Part shown: in pieces, positions 8,806 to 18,987 of the stretch
Numbering within the stretch: the stretch's first letter is position 1
Layout of the letters: each line of letters begins with the position of its first letter
Position numbers and translations under genes: made by a program
Notes under the pieces: generated by a model
Databases searched by the model: none
What the model was told of the DNA's origin: nothing
The model's input: only the letters and a program-made list of their open reading frames with translations
From: Gammaproteobacteria bacterium
Lineage (GTDB): Bacteria; Pseudomonadota; Gammaproteobacteria; Steroidobacterales; Steroidobacteraceae
DNA: 64,000 nt
Assembly (NCBI GenBank): GCA_016874295.1
Contig: VGUH01000011.1
Location: 1 to 64,000 of the forward strand
Direction: 5' to 3'

Positions 8806-10803
8806 ATGCGCGTCATCCTTGCTCTCGCGACATTCGTCTCTGCCTTCGCGCTATCCGTGCCGGCGAGGGCACAGGTTCCGCCGGCAGCGACGGCCGCTGA
8901 CCCCGCGCCCGCGGCCGAAGCCGCCGCGCAGGCGCCGGCGCCGCGCTCGCCGCAGCTGACCCGCGAGGATCTCGAGGCCTGGCTCGACGGTTTCATCCCC
9001 TTCGCGCTCGGGCGCGGCGACATCGCCGGCGGCATCGTGGTCGTGGTCAAGGACGGCCAGGTGCTGCTGCAGAAGGGATTCGGCTACGCGGACGTCGAGA
9101 AGAAACTCCTCGTGGACCCGGAACGGACGCTGTTCCGCCCGGGTTCGATCTCGAAGCTGTTCACCTGGACGGCGGTCATGCAGCAGGTGGAGCGCGGCAA
9201 GATCGACCTCGACGCCGACATCAACCAGTACCTCGACTTCGCGATCCCGCCCGGTCCCGCCGGCGAGCCGATCACGATGCGCAACCTCATGACCCACACG
9301 GCGGGCTTCGAGGAGCAGGTCAAGGAGCTGATTTCCGAGGATCCCTCGCGACTGCAGACCATCGAGGCGACGCTGAAGCAGTGGGTGCCGGAGCGCATCT
9401 TCGCGGCCGGCACGATGCCCGCCTATTCGAATTACGGCACTGCGCTCGCGGGTTACATCGTCGAGCGGGTCGCAGGCAAGTCATTCGACGACTACCTCGA
9501 CCAGAATATCTTCGGCCCGCTCGGCATGACGAAGTCCTCGTTCCGGCAGCCGCTCCCCGAGGCGCTCATGGCCGGCATGGCGCAGGGTTACGAGAAGGCA
9601 AGCGGCAAGCCGCAGGGTTACGAGCTCATCAACCTCTCGCCCGCGGGCTCGCTCGCCGCGACCGGCGCCGACATGGCGCGCTTCATGATCGCTCACCTGC
9701 AGAACGGTGCACTCGGCGACGCCCGGATCCTCTCCGAGGAGACCGCGAAGAAGATGCACGGCACGCCGCTCACCATCATTCCGAACGTCAATCGCATGGT
9801 GCTCGGTTTCTACGAGACCGACACCAACGGCCGCCGCATCATCTCCCACGGCGGCGACACGCAGTACTTCCACAGCGACCTGCACCTGGTCCTCGACGCG
9901 GGCGTCGGCTACTTCATCTCGTTCAACAGCGGCGGCAAGGACGGCGCCGTCGGGCCGCTGCGCGAGGCGTTCTACCGCAGCTTCGCGGACCGCTACTTTC
10001 CGGGTCCCGCGCAGGAGGGCGCGGTGGACGAGGCGACCGCCAAGGAACATGCGGCCGCGATCGCGGGCAGCTACATCAGTTCGCGGCGCGCCGAATCGAA
10101 CTTCCTCAGCATCCTCAACCTGCTGCAGCCGCTCAAGGTCGTGGTGAACGAGGACGGCACGATCTCGCTGCCGCTCCTGACCGACCTCAACGGCGAGCCC
10201 ACCAAGTGGCGCGAAGTCGCGCCCTGGGTGTGGCGCGAAGTGAATGGCAAAGGCCGGCTCGCGGCCGAGGTCCAGGACGGGCGTGTCGTGCGCTTCGCGC
10301 CGGAGTGGATCTCGCCCTTCATGTACATGGAGCGCTCGACCGGCGCGAAAGGCGTCGGTTGGCTCATGCCGGCGGCGGCCGTCGCCCTGGGCGCGCTCGC
10401 CCTCACGGTCATCTGCTGGCCGGCCGCGGCGCTCGTGCGCCGGCGCTACCGCAGGCCCCTGCCCTATGCGGGCCGGGAGGCGAAGGCCTATCGCTGGGTG
10501 CGCATCGGCGCGCTCGCCTCGCTCGCCGCGATCGCCGGCTGGATCGGCACGATCCAGGCGATGTTCAGCGACCTCAAGCTGCTGACCGCCGGGATGGACT
10601 GGCTGGTGCTCATCCTGCACGTACTCGGCACGGTCGCGGTATTCGCGGGATTCGCGCTCGCCCTCTGGCACCTGGCCGTCGTGTGGCAGGCCCCGAAGCG
10701 CCCGCTCGGCAAGACCTGGGCGGTGGTGCTGGTCCTCGCCACGGCCGTCATCGCCTGGGTCGCAGTCGCCTACCATCTGGTCGGCCTCAGCACGAACTAC
10801 TGA
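8806..10803 (+). CDS. Beta-lactamase/penicillin-binding-fold serine hydrolase with C-terminal membrane domain
   Basis: 665 residues from the ATG at 8806. An Ala-rich signal peptide (cleavage near PARAQ) is followed by a class C beta-lactamase-type domain with SISK (Ser about 114, Lys about 117), YSN (about 207-209) and HGG (about 348). After a beta-rich linker the last 170 residues contain four hydrophobic helices. The enzyme should be anchored in the inner membrane with the catalytic domain in the periplasm. Relatives are D-aminopeptidases, esterases or DD-peptidases rather than true beta-lactamases. The stop overlaps the dgcA-like ATG (ATGA), so it may release D-amino-acid-containing peptides for that pathway (inference). 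Confidence 0.8.
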   Translation: MRVILALATFVSAFALSVPARAQVPPAATAADPAPAAEAAAQAPAPRSPQLTREDLEAWLDGFIPFALGRGDIAGGIVVVVKDGQVLLQKGFGYADVEKKLLVDPERTLFRPGSISKLFTWTAVMQQVERGKIDLDADINQYLDFAIPPGPAGEPITMRNLMTHTAGFEEQVKELISEDPSRLQTIEATLKQWVPERIFAAGTMPAYSNYGTALAGYIVERVAGKSFDDYLDQNIFGPLGMTKSSFRQPLPEALMAGMAQGYEKASGKPQGYELINLSPAGSLAATGADMARFMIAHLQNGALGDARILSEETAKKMHGTPLTIIPNVNRMVLGFYETDTNGRRIISHGGDTQYFHSDLHLVLDAGVGYFISFNSGGKDGAVGPLREAFYRSFADRYFPGPAQEGAVDEATAKEHAAAIAGSYISSRRAESNFLSILNLLQPLKVVVNEDGTISLPLLTDLNGEPTKWREVAPWVWREVNGKGRLAAEVQDGRVVRFAPEWISPFMYMERSTGAKGVGWLMPAAAVALGALALTVICWPAAALVRRRYRRPLPYAGREAKAYRWVRIGALASLAAIAGWIGTIQAMFSDLKLLTAGMDWLVLILHVLGTVAVFAGFALALWHLAVVWQAPKRPLGKTWAVVLVLATAVIAWVAVAYHLVGLSTNY

Positions 10804-11460
10804 TGCAACTCACCGTCACACGGGAACTGATCCCGCTGTCAGCGCCGTTCACGATCACGGGCTACACCTTCACGGACATGACCGTGGTGGTGGTTCGCAT
10901 CGCCGAACTCGGCGCGTCGGGCGAAGGCGAAGCCGCGGGCGTCTACTATCTCGGCGACGATGCCGACCAGATGTGCGCCGCGCTCGAGAGCGTGCGGCGC
11001 GACGTGGAAGCGGGCATCGACCGCGCGTCCCTGCGGCGCCTGCTGCCGCCGGGCGGCGCGCGTAATGCGCTCGATTGCGCGCTCTGGGACCTCGAAGCGA
11101 AGCGCTTGCGCCAGCCCGTCTGGCGCATCGCCGGCCTGGAGCGTCCCCGTCCGCTTCTGACCACGTACACGATTCCCGCCAAGGACCCGGGCGCGATGGC
11201 CGAGCAGGCATCCGGCGCCTATGCAGAGGCGAAGTCACTGAAACTGAAACTCACCGGTGAGCTGCCGCTGGATGCCGAGCGCGTGCGCGCGGTGTACCGG
11301 GCGCGCCCCGACGCCTGGATGGGCGTCGATGCCAACCAGGGCTTCACGCCGGACAGCCTCAACGCGCTGCTGCCCGACCTGATTGCCTGCAAGGTCAGGC
11401 TCCTCGAGCAGCCGTTCGCGCGCGGACGCGAAGCGGATCTCGACGGCATTCGCTGCCCGC
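10803..11460 (+). pseudogene. dgcA: dgcA-like dipeptide epimerase, 3' truncated
   Basis: The N-terminal two thirds of an enolase-superfamily epimerase of the L-Ala-D/L-Glu epimerase / DgcA type. Seen are the catalytic K-x-K (SLKLKLTGE), the first metal Asp (GVDANQG) and the second metal Glu (LLEQPF). The homology stops at about 11453-11460. The frame then runs into foreign sequence (RAWCPRASR) and stops at 11489. The third metal ligand (expected in an AADES motif) and the second catalytic Lys are lost, so the product should be inactive. It starts inside the stop of the hydrolase gene. Confidence 0.8.
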
Positions 11461-11662
11461 GGGCGTGGTGCCCTCGGGCATCGCGGTGATCGGCTGCCTT
11501 GGCGGCATCGGCTTCACGATGTCCGTGTTCGTCTCCGGACTGGCATTCGAGGAGCCGGGTTTGCTCGACGTCGCGAAGTTCGGCGTGCTGGCAGGATCAC
11601 TGGGTGCTGCGATCGCCGGCCTGCTGCTCGGTCGGCTGCTGCTCCGCCCTGCCGTGGACTGA
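11453..11662 (+). pseudogene. nhaA: nhaA Na+/H+ antiporter, 3' fragment only
   Basis: About 68 residues matching the last two helices of NhaA: LPAGVVPSGIAVIGC, then LGGIGFTMSVFVSGLAF, the highly conserved NhaA C-terminal signature, then a final hydrophobic helix and stop. The rest of the roughly 390-residue antiporter is absent. The fragment is in a different frame from the dgcA-like fragment it abuts and has no start signal of its own. Confidence 0.8.
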
Positions 11663-11665
11663 GCC

Positions 11666-12130
11666 TCAGCGCACCTCGAGGATCTCCGCGCTGCCGTCCG
11701 GCAGCTCGATTTCGTCGCCCGCTGCGGCGCCGATCAGCCGTCCCGCGATCGGCGAGACATAGGAGATCTTCCCTCCCGCCGGATCCGCTTCATCCTCGCC
11801 CACGATGCGGTACTCGAGCCGTCTGCCGTCCGGCCTCACGAGCGTCACGAGCGAGCCGAACCGGGCCTTGTCCCCGGATGACACGGCGCGCACCAGTTCG
11901 GCCGTGCGCTGGCGCTCGGACCAGTAGCGCAGGTCGCGCTGGACACGCTGAACGGTTGCGCGATCTTCCGCAGCCCGCGCCGCCGACAGCTCGCCGCGCA
12001 GGCGCTCAACCTGCGCCTCGATCTGCGCGAGTCCTTCGGCGGTCACGAGGTTGCGGTGCGGGCTGACCTGCAGCTCGGCGAGCGCATCCCCGTCCGCGCC
12101 ATCGGATTCCTTGACGAATGCCCGGCTCAT
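11666..12130 (-). CDS. greB: GreA/GreB-family transcript cleavage factor
   Basis: 154 residues. It begins SRAFVKESD, as GreB proteins do, has the N-terminal coiled-coil region (LVTAEGLAQIEAQVERLRGE ... AEDRATVQRVQRDLRYW) and ends with the C-terminal Gre domain (FGSLVTLVRPDGRRLEYRIVGEDEADPAGGKISYVSPIAGRLIGA in that order, interrupted here only by my quoting). The acidic tip residues of the coiled coil are less obvious than in E. coli GreB, so it could be a Gre paralogue. Gre factors rescue backtracked RNA polymerase. It stands alone, divergent from the nrtR-like gene. Confidence 0.8.
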   Translation of the reverse strand: MSRAFVKESDGADGDALAELQVSPHRNLVTAEGLAQIEAQVERLRGELSAARAAEDRATVQRVQRDLRYWSERQRTAELVRAVSSGDKARFGSLVTLVRPDGRRLEYRIVGEDEADPAGGKISYVSPIAGRLIGAAAGDEIELPDGSAEILEVR

Positions 12131-12210
12131 GCGCGCACGCTACCCGCCGGAATTCTGCCTGACAATCCCGCCCCGAAGCCCGATGCACGCCCTGTGGCAT
12201 CATTCCACCC

Positions 12211-13089
12211 ATGGCCCGCCGACTGTCGCTCAGCCTCGATGCCGTCATCGTGGCGGTCACCGACGGCCGACCCCGGATCCTGACCGCCGCCCGAGCAGCG
12301 ACCGAAACGCCGGGGCTGCCCTCGGGCCTGCTCGATGCCGATGGTGACGCGACGCTGGAACTCGGGTTGCGGCGCTGGATTTCCGCGCAGACGGGGCTTG
12401 CAGTCGGCTACGTCGAGCAGCTCTACACGTTCGGCGATCGTGAGCGCCAGCGTACGCCGGATGGCACGCGCCACCTCTCGGTCGCCTATCTCGGTCTCGT
12501 GAAGGAGGCGCAGCTGGCGCCCGGCGCCGCGTGGATCGACGCCTACGACCTGCTGCCGTGGGAGGATCGGCGCGCCGGCATGCCGGCACTCGTCGGCGCG
12601 TCGCTGCGCCCCGCGCTCGCGCGCTGGGCCGGTCGTGACGTGGCGCGCAGGCACCGAGTGCACACGAACTTCGGCGACCCGCGCGCCTGGGATCCGATCC
12701 GCGTCCTCGAGCGCTACGAGCTGCTGTACGAGGCGGGGCTCGTGCCGGAGTTCCAGCGCGACCAGGGCCTCGCCGCGCGCGCCGGCGCCGGCCGCGAACT
12801 CGCCTTCGACCATCGGCGCATCGTCGCCACGGCGCTCGGCCGGCTGCGCGGCAAGCTGAAGTACCGGCCGGTCGTGTTCGAGCTCCTGCCGGAGACCTTC
12901 ACCCTGCTGCAGCTGCAGCGCACGGTCGAGGCCCTGACCGGCATGCTGCTGCACAAGCAGAATTTCCGGCGGTTGGTCGAGAATGGCCGGTTCCTGGAGC
13001 CGACGCGGGGGCTGGACCGGCCCGCAAGAGGCCGTCCCGCAAAGCTTTTCCGGTTCCGCAAGGAAGTCGTGCGGACGCGGCTTTATTGA
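12211..13089 (+). CDS. nrtR: NrtR-like Nudix-related regulator of NAD synthesis
   Basis: 292 residues in two parts. The N-terminal Nudix-like fold carries a degenerate Nudix box (LELGLRRWISAQTGL lacks the catalytic REUxEE residues). The C-terminal winged helix runs from LKYRPVVFELLPETFTLLQL to RGRPAKLFRF, the characteristic NrtR end. NrtR repressors sense ADP-ribose and control NAD genes. Lying directly upstream of nadABC on the same strand makes the assignment strong. A perfect inverted repeat follows its stop codon and may be its target. Confidence 0.85.
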   Translation: MARRLSLSLDAVIVAVTDGRPRILTAARAATETPGLPSGLLDADGDATLELGLRRWISAQTGLAVGYVEQLYTFGDRERQRTPDGTRHLSVAYLGLVKEAQLAPGAAWIDAYDLLPWEDRRAGMPALVGASLRPALARWAGRDVARRHRVHTNFGDPRAWDPIRVLERYELLYEAGLVPEFQRDQGLAARAGAGRELAFDHRRIVATALGRLRGKLKYRPVVFELLPETFTLLQLQRTVEALTGMLLHKQNFRRLVENGRFLEPTRGLDRPARGRPAKLFRFRKEVVRTRLY

Positions 13090-13098
13090 TCTAAAATA

Positions 13099-13124
13099 CT
13101 CACTCCGAGCATAAATGGAGTGAG
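13099..13124 (+). repeat. 8-bp inverted repeat upstream of nadA (candidate operator)
   Basis: CTCACTCC (13099-13106) and GGAGTGAG (13117-13124) are perfect complements around a 10-nt AT-rich loop. The right arm contains the nadA ribosome-binding site (GGAG 8 nt before the GTG at 13129), so the structure could act as an operator for the adjacent NrtR-like protein or as an RNA hairpin hiding the site. It does not match NrtR consensus sites I know. Confidence 0.5.
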
Positions 13125-13128
13125 AGCC

Positions 13129-14072
<944 letters not shown>

Positions 14073-14076
<4 letters not shown>

Positions 14077-15614
14077 TGCAACCGGATTTCGTCACTGCGC
14101 CCGCGGTGGTCGTCGGCGGCGGCATCGCCGGGCTGTCGGCCGCGCTCGGGCTCGAGGACTGCGCGGTGGTCGCTAATGAGCCGGTGGGCGGCGGCTCCTC
14201 GTGCCTTGCGCAAGGCGGCATCGCGGCGGCGATCGGCGCGGGCGATTCGCCGGCACAGCACGCCGCCGACACGGTCCGGGTCGGCGCCGGGCTCACGGAC
14301 GCCGACATCGTGGCTCTCGTCACGGGCGCTGCGCCGTCCCGCGTCGAGTGGCTCGATTCGCTGGGCGTCGCCTTCGATCGCGACACCACGGGCGCGCTCA
14401 CGTTCGGCCGCGAGGCGGGTCACAGCCAGCACCGCATCGTGCACGCCGGCGGCGATCGGACCGGCGCGGCCGTCATGCGCGCCCTGCGCGCGGCGGTCCT
14501 CGCGCGTCCCGGCATCCGCCGCCTGGAAGGCTTCGAGCTGGTGGACATCATCGCGAGCGGCGCCCGCGCGGCCGGGGTCCTGCTCGAGGCAGCCGACGGC
14601 GCGCGCCTTGCCGTGCTCGCTCCGCACGTGATCCTGGCGACCGGCGGCATCGGCGCCTGTTTCGACCGCACGACCAACCCCGCCACTTCGCGCGGCGCGG
14701 GGCTCGCCGCCGCGGCGCGCCGCGGCGTGCGCCTCGCCGACCTCGAATTCGTGCAGTTCCACCCGACTGCGCTCGACGTCGCGGGCGATCCGCTGCCGCT
14801 CCTGACCGAGGCGTTGCGCGGCGTGGGCGCGGTGCTGCTCGACGGCTCGGGCCGCCGGTTCATGACGGCCATCCATCCGGATGCCGAGCTGGCGCCGCGC
14901 GACGTCGTCGCGCGCGCCGTCGCGCTGCGCCGGCTGGCCGGCGAACCGGTACTGCTCGACGCGACGCCGGTAACGGAGCTCGAGACGCGCTTTCCCGGCG
15001 CCTGCGAACTCGCGCGCGCGGCCGGTTTCGACCCGGCACGTCAGGCCCTGCCGATCGCGACTGCTGCGCACTTCCACATGGGCGGCATCGCGACCGACGC
15101 CTTTGGTGCAACTTCGATGCCGGGCCTCTGGGCCTGCGGCGAAGCGGCGGCAACCGGGCTGCACGGCGGCAACCGGCTCGCGAGCAACTCGCTGCTCGAG
15201 GGCCTCGTGTTCGGCGCCCGGGCCGCGGCCGCCATCCGCGCAGCGAAACTGCCGGTGCCGGCCGGGACGCTGGATGTGCCGCGTCAGGCTGCGGGCGGTG
15301 CGCCGGACCCGGAGCGCATACGGGCGCTCCGTCGGCTCATCGGTCGGAGCCTCGGCCCGGTGCGCAGCGGTGCGGGACTGGCCGCGGCCCGCTCGGAACT
15401 GGCCCGCCATGAGGCTGCCACGCACGGCGAAGAAGTCCTCCACACGTTGGCTCGGCTGCTGCTCGATGGTGCCCTGGCGCGTCGCGAATCGCGGGGCGCG
15501 CATTACCGTCAGGACTACCCGGAGCCCGCAACCGGCGGCGCCGTGCGACGTTTCGTGCAGCCGGCCGCAGTGCCGGCGATCCCGCTCGCCGGCGCTCAAA
15601 GCCGCGTCGCGTGA
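14073..15614 (+). CDS. nadB: L-aspartate oxidase
   Basis: 513 residues. NadB oxidises L-aspartate to iminoaspartate with FAD. Visible are the dinucleotide-binding [14 protein letters not shown], the [12 protein letters not shown] segment, the [15 protein letters not shown] substrate region, FVQFHPTAL, and the C-terminal [36 protein letters not shown] (quoted in pieces of the family signature). It overlaps nadA (ATGA) and nadC, forming nadABC. Confidence 0.94.
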
Positions 15615-16456
15615 AGGCCGCCGCGCCGCTCGAGGCGCTTGCCCGCGTCGTGCAGGCCGCACTCGCCGAGGACCTCGGCAGCCGCGGTGACATCACGACC
15701 GACGCGATCGTGCCTGCCGGCACCCGGATGACGGCGGTGATCCGCAGCCGCGAGCCCGGTCGCATCGCGGGAACGGACGCAATCCCGGTCGTGCTCGCGC
15801 AGTTCACTGAGCCTGCGACCGGCGACGTCCAGGCGCCCGACGGCACCGACGTGCAGGCGGGAGACGCCGTGGCGACGCTCAGCGGCTCGGCGCGCACGCT
15901 CCTGTCCGGCGAGCGCGTGATTCTCAATCTCCTCGGCCGGCTGTCCGGCATCGCGACGGCCACGGCGGCGGTCGTGCGCGCGGTTGCGGGCACCGGCGTC
16001 GCGATCAAGGACACACGCAAGACCACGCCCGGCCTGCGCGCGCTCGAAAAGTACGCGGTCGCCGTCGGCGGCGGCGTCAACCACCGCTTCGGTCTCCACG
16101 ACGCGGTGCTCATCAAGGACAATCATATCGGCGTCGCGGGCTCGATCACGGCTGCGGTCGGCCGGGTGCGCGCGCGGTGGGGATCGGAGTTCCCGGTGCA
16201 GGTCGAAGTGGACACGCTCGCCCAGCTCGAAGAGGCACTCGCCTGCCAGGTCACCGCAGTCCTGCTCGACAACATGACGCCGGAGCAGCTGCGCTGCGCG
16301 GTCGCGATCGCCGGCAAGCGCTGCCACCTCGAGGCCTCGGGCGGCATCACGCTCGCGAACGTGCGCGCCGTCGCCGAGACCGGCATCGACTCGATCTCGC
16401 TCGGCGGGCTCACGCACTCGGCGCGCTCGCTCGACCTGGGGCTCGATTTCTCGTAG
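15611..16456 (+). CDS. nadC: Nicotinate-nucleotide pyrophosphorylase (quinolinate phosphoribosyltransferase)
   Basis: 281 residues from a GTG overlapping the nadB stop. NadC turns quinolinate and PRPP into nicotinate mononucleotide. Typical strings: EDLGSRGDITTDAI near the N-terminus, RTLLSGERVILNLLGRLSGIAT, DTRKTTPGLRALEKYAV, GGGVNHRFGLHDAVLIKDNH and LEASGGITLANV near the end. It is the last gene of the nad operon; a 40-bp gap follows before the transporter gene. Confidence 0.95.
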   Translation: MKAAAPLEALARVVQAALAEDLGSRGDITTDAIVPAGTRMTAVIRSREPGRIAGTDAIPVVLAQFTEPATGDVQAPDGTDVQAGDAVATLSGSARTLLSGERVILNLLGRLSGIATATAAVVRAVAGTGVAIKDTRKTTPGLRALEKYAVAVGGGVNHRFGLHDAVLIKDNHIGVAGSITAAVGRVRARWGSEFPVQVEVDTLAQLEEALACQVTAVLLDNMTPEQLRCAVAIAGKRCHLEASGGITLANVRAVAETGIDSISLGGLTHSARSLDLGLDFS

Positions 16457-16495
16457 CGACGCGACGCACGCCGCCCGCCCGTGTAGGCTACCGCG

Positions 16496-17770
16496 ATGCC
16501 TGGTCCACGCGTCCGCTCGCTGGTCTTCGTCCTGATCTTCGGTTTCGCCGTCGCGAGCTACCTGCAGCGCCAGGGCCTCGGCATCGCCGCCGGCCGGATG
16601 ATGCCGGAGCTCGGCCTGACCCAGCAGCAGATCGGCTGGATCATGAGCGCCTTCCTCGTGGTGTACGCCGCCTGCCAGGTGCCGGGCGCGCTGTTCGGCC
16701 AGCGCTTCGGCGCACGCCTCACCCTCACGCTGATCGGCATCCTCGCCGTGGGCGCAAGCGTACTGACCGCGGCCGCGCCGCTGATTGCAACCGGCGGCCT
16801 GCTGTTCGTCACACTGCTCGTCGCCCGCTCCTTGCTCGGAGTCGCGCACGGCGGGCTCTACCCGGTGGAGGCCGGTACGGTCCGCCACTGGTACCCGGTC
16901 GCGCGCTGGTCTTCGATGCTCGGCCTTCTCGTCACCGGCCTGTGGACCGGCGCCGCACTTGCCTCGCCGCTCGTCGCCACGCTGATGGAGGCCTACGGCT
17001 GGCAGGCGGCGCTGATCCTCACGAGTGTGCCATCGCTCGCGTTCGTGCTGCTCTGGTGGTTCGTGGCCCGCGACCTGCCGTCCCAGCATCCTCGGGTCAC
17101 GCCGGCGGAACTTGCCGAACTCGCCGGCAACCCGCCGTATGACGCCGCCGCTCCGCTCACGACGCGCCGTGTCGGCCGCGTGCTGGGCGATTCACAGGTG
17201 CTGCTGCTGACGCTCTCCTATCTCGTCATGAATTACGTCTTCTACCTCGTTACGTTCTGGAGCTTCCTGTACCTGGTGCAGGACCGGAAGCTCTCCGTGC
17301 TCGAGAGCGGCTGGCTCGGCGCCCTGCCCTTCGTGGTCGCCGGCTTCGCTGCCGCGACGGGCGGGCGGGTCGCGGACCGGCTGCGCCTGCGCTTCGGGCC
17401 GCGCACCGGCGCGCGCATCGTCCCGCTCGTCACGCTGCCGCTCGCATCCGTATTCCTGTATCTGACCGTTTCGCTGGGAAGCCCCTACTGGGCAATCGCG
17501 GCGCTCTGCCTCGGCTTCGCCTGCGTCGAGTTCAACGAGGGCAACTACTGGGGCGTGGCGATGCGGCTGGCACCGAACGATTCCATGGCGGCGACCGCGG
17601 TCCTCAACACCGGCGGCAATCTCGGCGGCGTGATCGGCACGCCGATCATCGCGGCGCTGACCGCCGCGCAGGGCGGCTGGGGCGTCGTGTTCGCAACCGG
17701 GGCCGTGACCTCTGTCGTCGCCGCCCTGCTCTGGCTCAGGATCGACGCGGGACGCGGAGTACGGCAATGA
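16496..17770 (+). CDS. Major facilitator superfamily transporter (ACS-like)
   Basis: 424 residues with about 12 hydrophobic helices. The order SYLQRQGLGIAAGRMMPELGLTQQQIGWIMSAFLVVYAACQVPGALFGQRFG (seen as the first two helices and the loop-2 motif) and ARSLLGVAHGGLYPVEAGTV resemble the anion:cation symporter group, which carries organic anions such as tartrate, hexuronate or phthalate. It overlaps the ureohydrolase gene by 4 bp, so it may bring in that enzyme's substrate, for example a guanidino acid. The substrate is unproven. Confidence 0.85.
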   Translation: MPGPRVRSLVFVLIFGFAVASYLQRQGLGIAAGRMMPELGLTQQQIGWIMSAFLVVYAACQVPGALFGQRFGARLTLTLIGILAVGASVLTAAAPLIATGGLLFVTLLVARSLLGVAHGGLYPVEAGTVRHWYPVARWSSMLGLLVTGLWTGAALASPLVATLMEAYGWQAALILTSVPSLAFVLLWWFVARDLPSQHPRVTPAELAELAGNPPYDAAAPLTTRRVGRVLGDSQVLLLTLSYLVMNYVFYLVTFWSFLYLVQDRKLSVLESGWLGALPFVVAGFAAATGGRVADRLRLRFGPRTGARIVPLVTLPLASVFLYLTVSLGSPYWAIAALCLGFACVEFNEGNYWGVAMRLAPNDSMAATAVLNTGGNLGGVIGTPIIAALTAAQGGWGVVFATGAVTSVVAALLWLRIDAGRGVRQ

Positions 17771-18732
17771 AGGACTTGCAGCCGACGATCAGGCCCGATC
17801 GGGCATTCCTGGACTGGCCGGTCGCGACCGACGCGGCCGGCTGGAATGCAGAGGTCGCGCTACTCGGCATCCGCCACAGCGAGCCCTACGCGCACGACCC
17901 TTTTCCGAATGATCAGGCAATGGCGCCGGCCGCGATCCGCGCGATGTCGGCGAGCTTCTGCTACGACACGGCGCACTGGGACTTCGACGTCGGTGGCGAC
18001 CTCGCCTCGTGCCTGCCCGCGCACGTGGACATGGGCGACGTCGCCTTCGACGGCGGCGACTACGATGCCTATGCGGCCGCCATCACGGCGCGCATACGCC
18101 GCGTCTGGCGGCAAGGGGCGCAGCTGATTGTCCTGGGCGGTGACCACGGCGTCACGATCCCGGTCGTGGATGCTCTCGACGCGATCGGCGAGCCGGTGCA
18201 CATCCTGCACGTGGACGCCCACCTCGACTGGCGCGAGGACGTCGGCGGCGTGCGCCGCGGCTACTCGAGTCCGCTGCAGTGGGCCAGCAAATTGCCGGCC
18301 GTTTCCGGCATGACGCAGATCGGACTGCGTGGCATCGGCAGCGCCCGGCAGCGCGAGGTCAAAGCAGCGCGGGCGTACGGCTCACGGCTTTTCAGCGCCG
18401 AGCAGATTCATGCCGACGGCATCGGCCCGGTGCTCGCCACTATTCCGGAGGGCCGCGCGGTCTACCTCACGATCGATGCCGACGGCCTCGACCCTACCGA
18501 GATGCCGGCGGTCATGGCTCCGACACCCGGCGGCATCTATTTCCGGCAACTCGCGCCGCTCTTGCGCACTGTCGCACGGCGGAACCGGATCGTAGGCATG
18601 GATATTGTCGAAATCGCCCCGTCCTACGATTTCGTGAACGGGCTCACATGTGTCGGCGCCGGGCGAATCATATTAAATGTGCTGGGCGCGTCCTGGGGCG
18701 AAGGCGGTGCCTGGCGGCGGGCTCGCAACTAG
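17767..18732 (+). CDS. Ureohydrolase (arginase/agmatinase family)
   Basis: 321 residues. The binuclear manganese ligands of the family are all visible: GGDHG, DAHLDW (D-x-H-x-D), and IDADGLDP (D-x-D-x-x-D). The family cleaves guanidino compounds to urea and an amine or amino acid. The length and the GGIYFRQL region resemble agmatinase/guanidinobutyrase-like members more than arginase, but the exact substrate is not readable. It is coupled to the MFS gene by a 4-bp overlap. Confidence 0.85.
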   Translation: MKDLQPTIRPDRAFLDWPVATDAAGWNAEVALLGIRHSEPYAHDPFPNDQAMAPAAIRAMSASFCYDTAHWDFDVGGDLASCLPAHVDMGDVAFDGGDYDAYAAAITARIRRVWRQGAQLIVLGGDHGVTIPVVDALDAIGEPVHILHVDAHLDWREDVGGVRRGYSSPLQWASKLPAVSGMTQIGLRGIGSARQREVKAARAYGSRLFSAEQIHADGIGPVLATIPEGRAVYLTIDADGLDPTEMPAVMAPTPGGIYFRQLAPLLRTVARRNRIVGMDIVEIAPSYDFVNGLTCVGAGRIILNVLGASWGEGGAWRRARN

Positions 18733-18775
18733 ACCGTCGAGCGTTGCCCAGCCGATGAACCATGGCGACCTCCGA

Positions 18776-18975
18776 TCAGACGGTGCCGCCGGCTTCGTTT
18801 CCTCTCAGGTATTTCGTGGCTGCTTCGGCCAGTTGATCGTCGAAAGTGGCAAGCGGCACTTCCAGTTCCGCCGCCAGCCAGAGATAAGCGGCGTCGCAGG
18901 CTGTCAGCGAATAGCGCTCGGCCAATCCGGATCTGGGGCACGACCATGAACTGCACAGGGTCGACGTCGGCCCGG
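18776..18975 (-). pseudogene. Remnant of a VapC-type PIN-domain toxin
   Basis: Reading the minus strand from about 18925 to the stop at 18776 gives LAERYSLTACDAAYLWLAAE, then VPLATFDDQLAEAATKYL. This is the C-terminal third of a PIN domain with its conserved Asp residues. A little upstream, in another frame, VDPVQFMVVPQI continues the homology, so there is a frameshift near 18925. The N-terminal catalytic half and any antitoxin are gone; proA begins right behind. It is a decayed toxin gene, not a functional one. Confidence 0.65.
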
Positions 18976-18987
18976 CAGCGGGCGGAT

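Noticed and set aside
13092-13124. Inverted repeat before nadA as a terminator
   Set aside because: There is no T-run after it, and it sits over the nadA ribosome-binding site.
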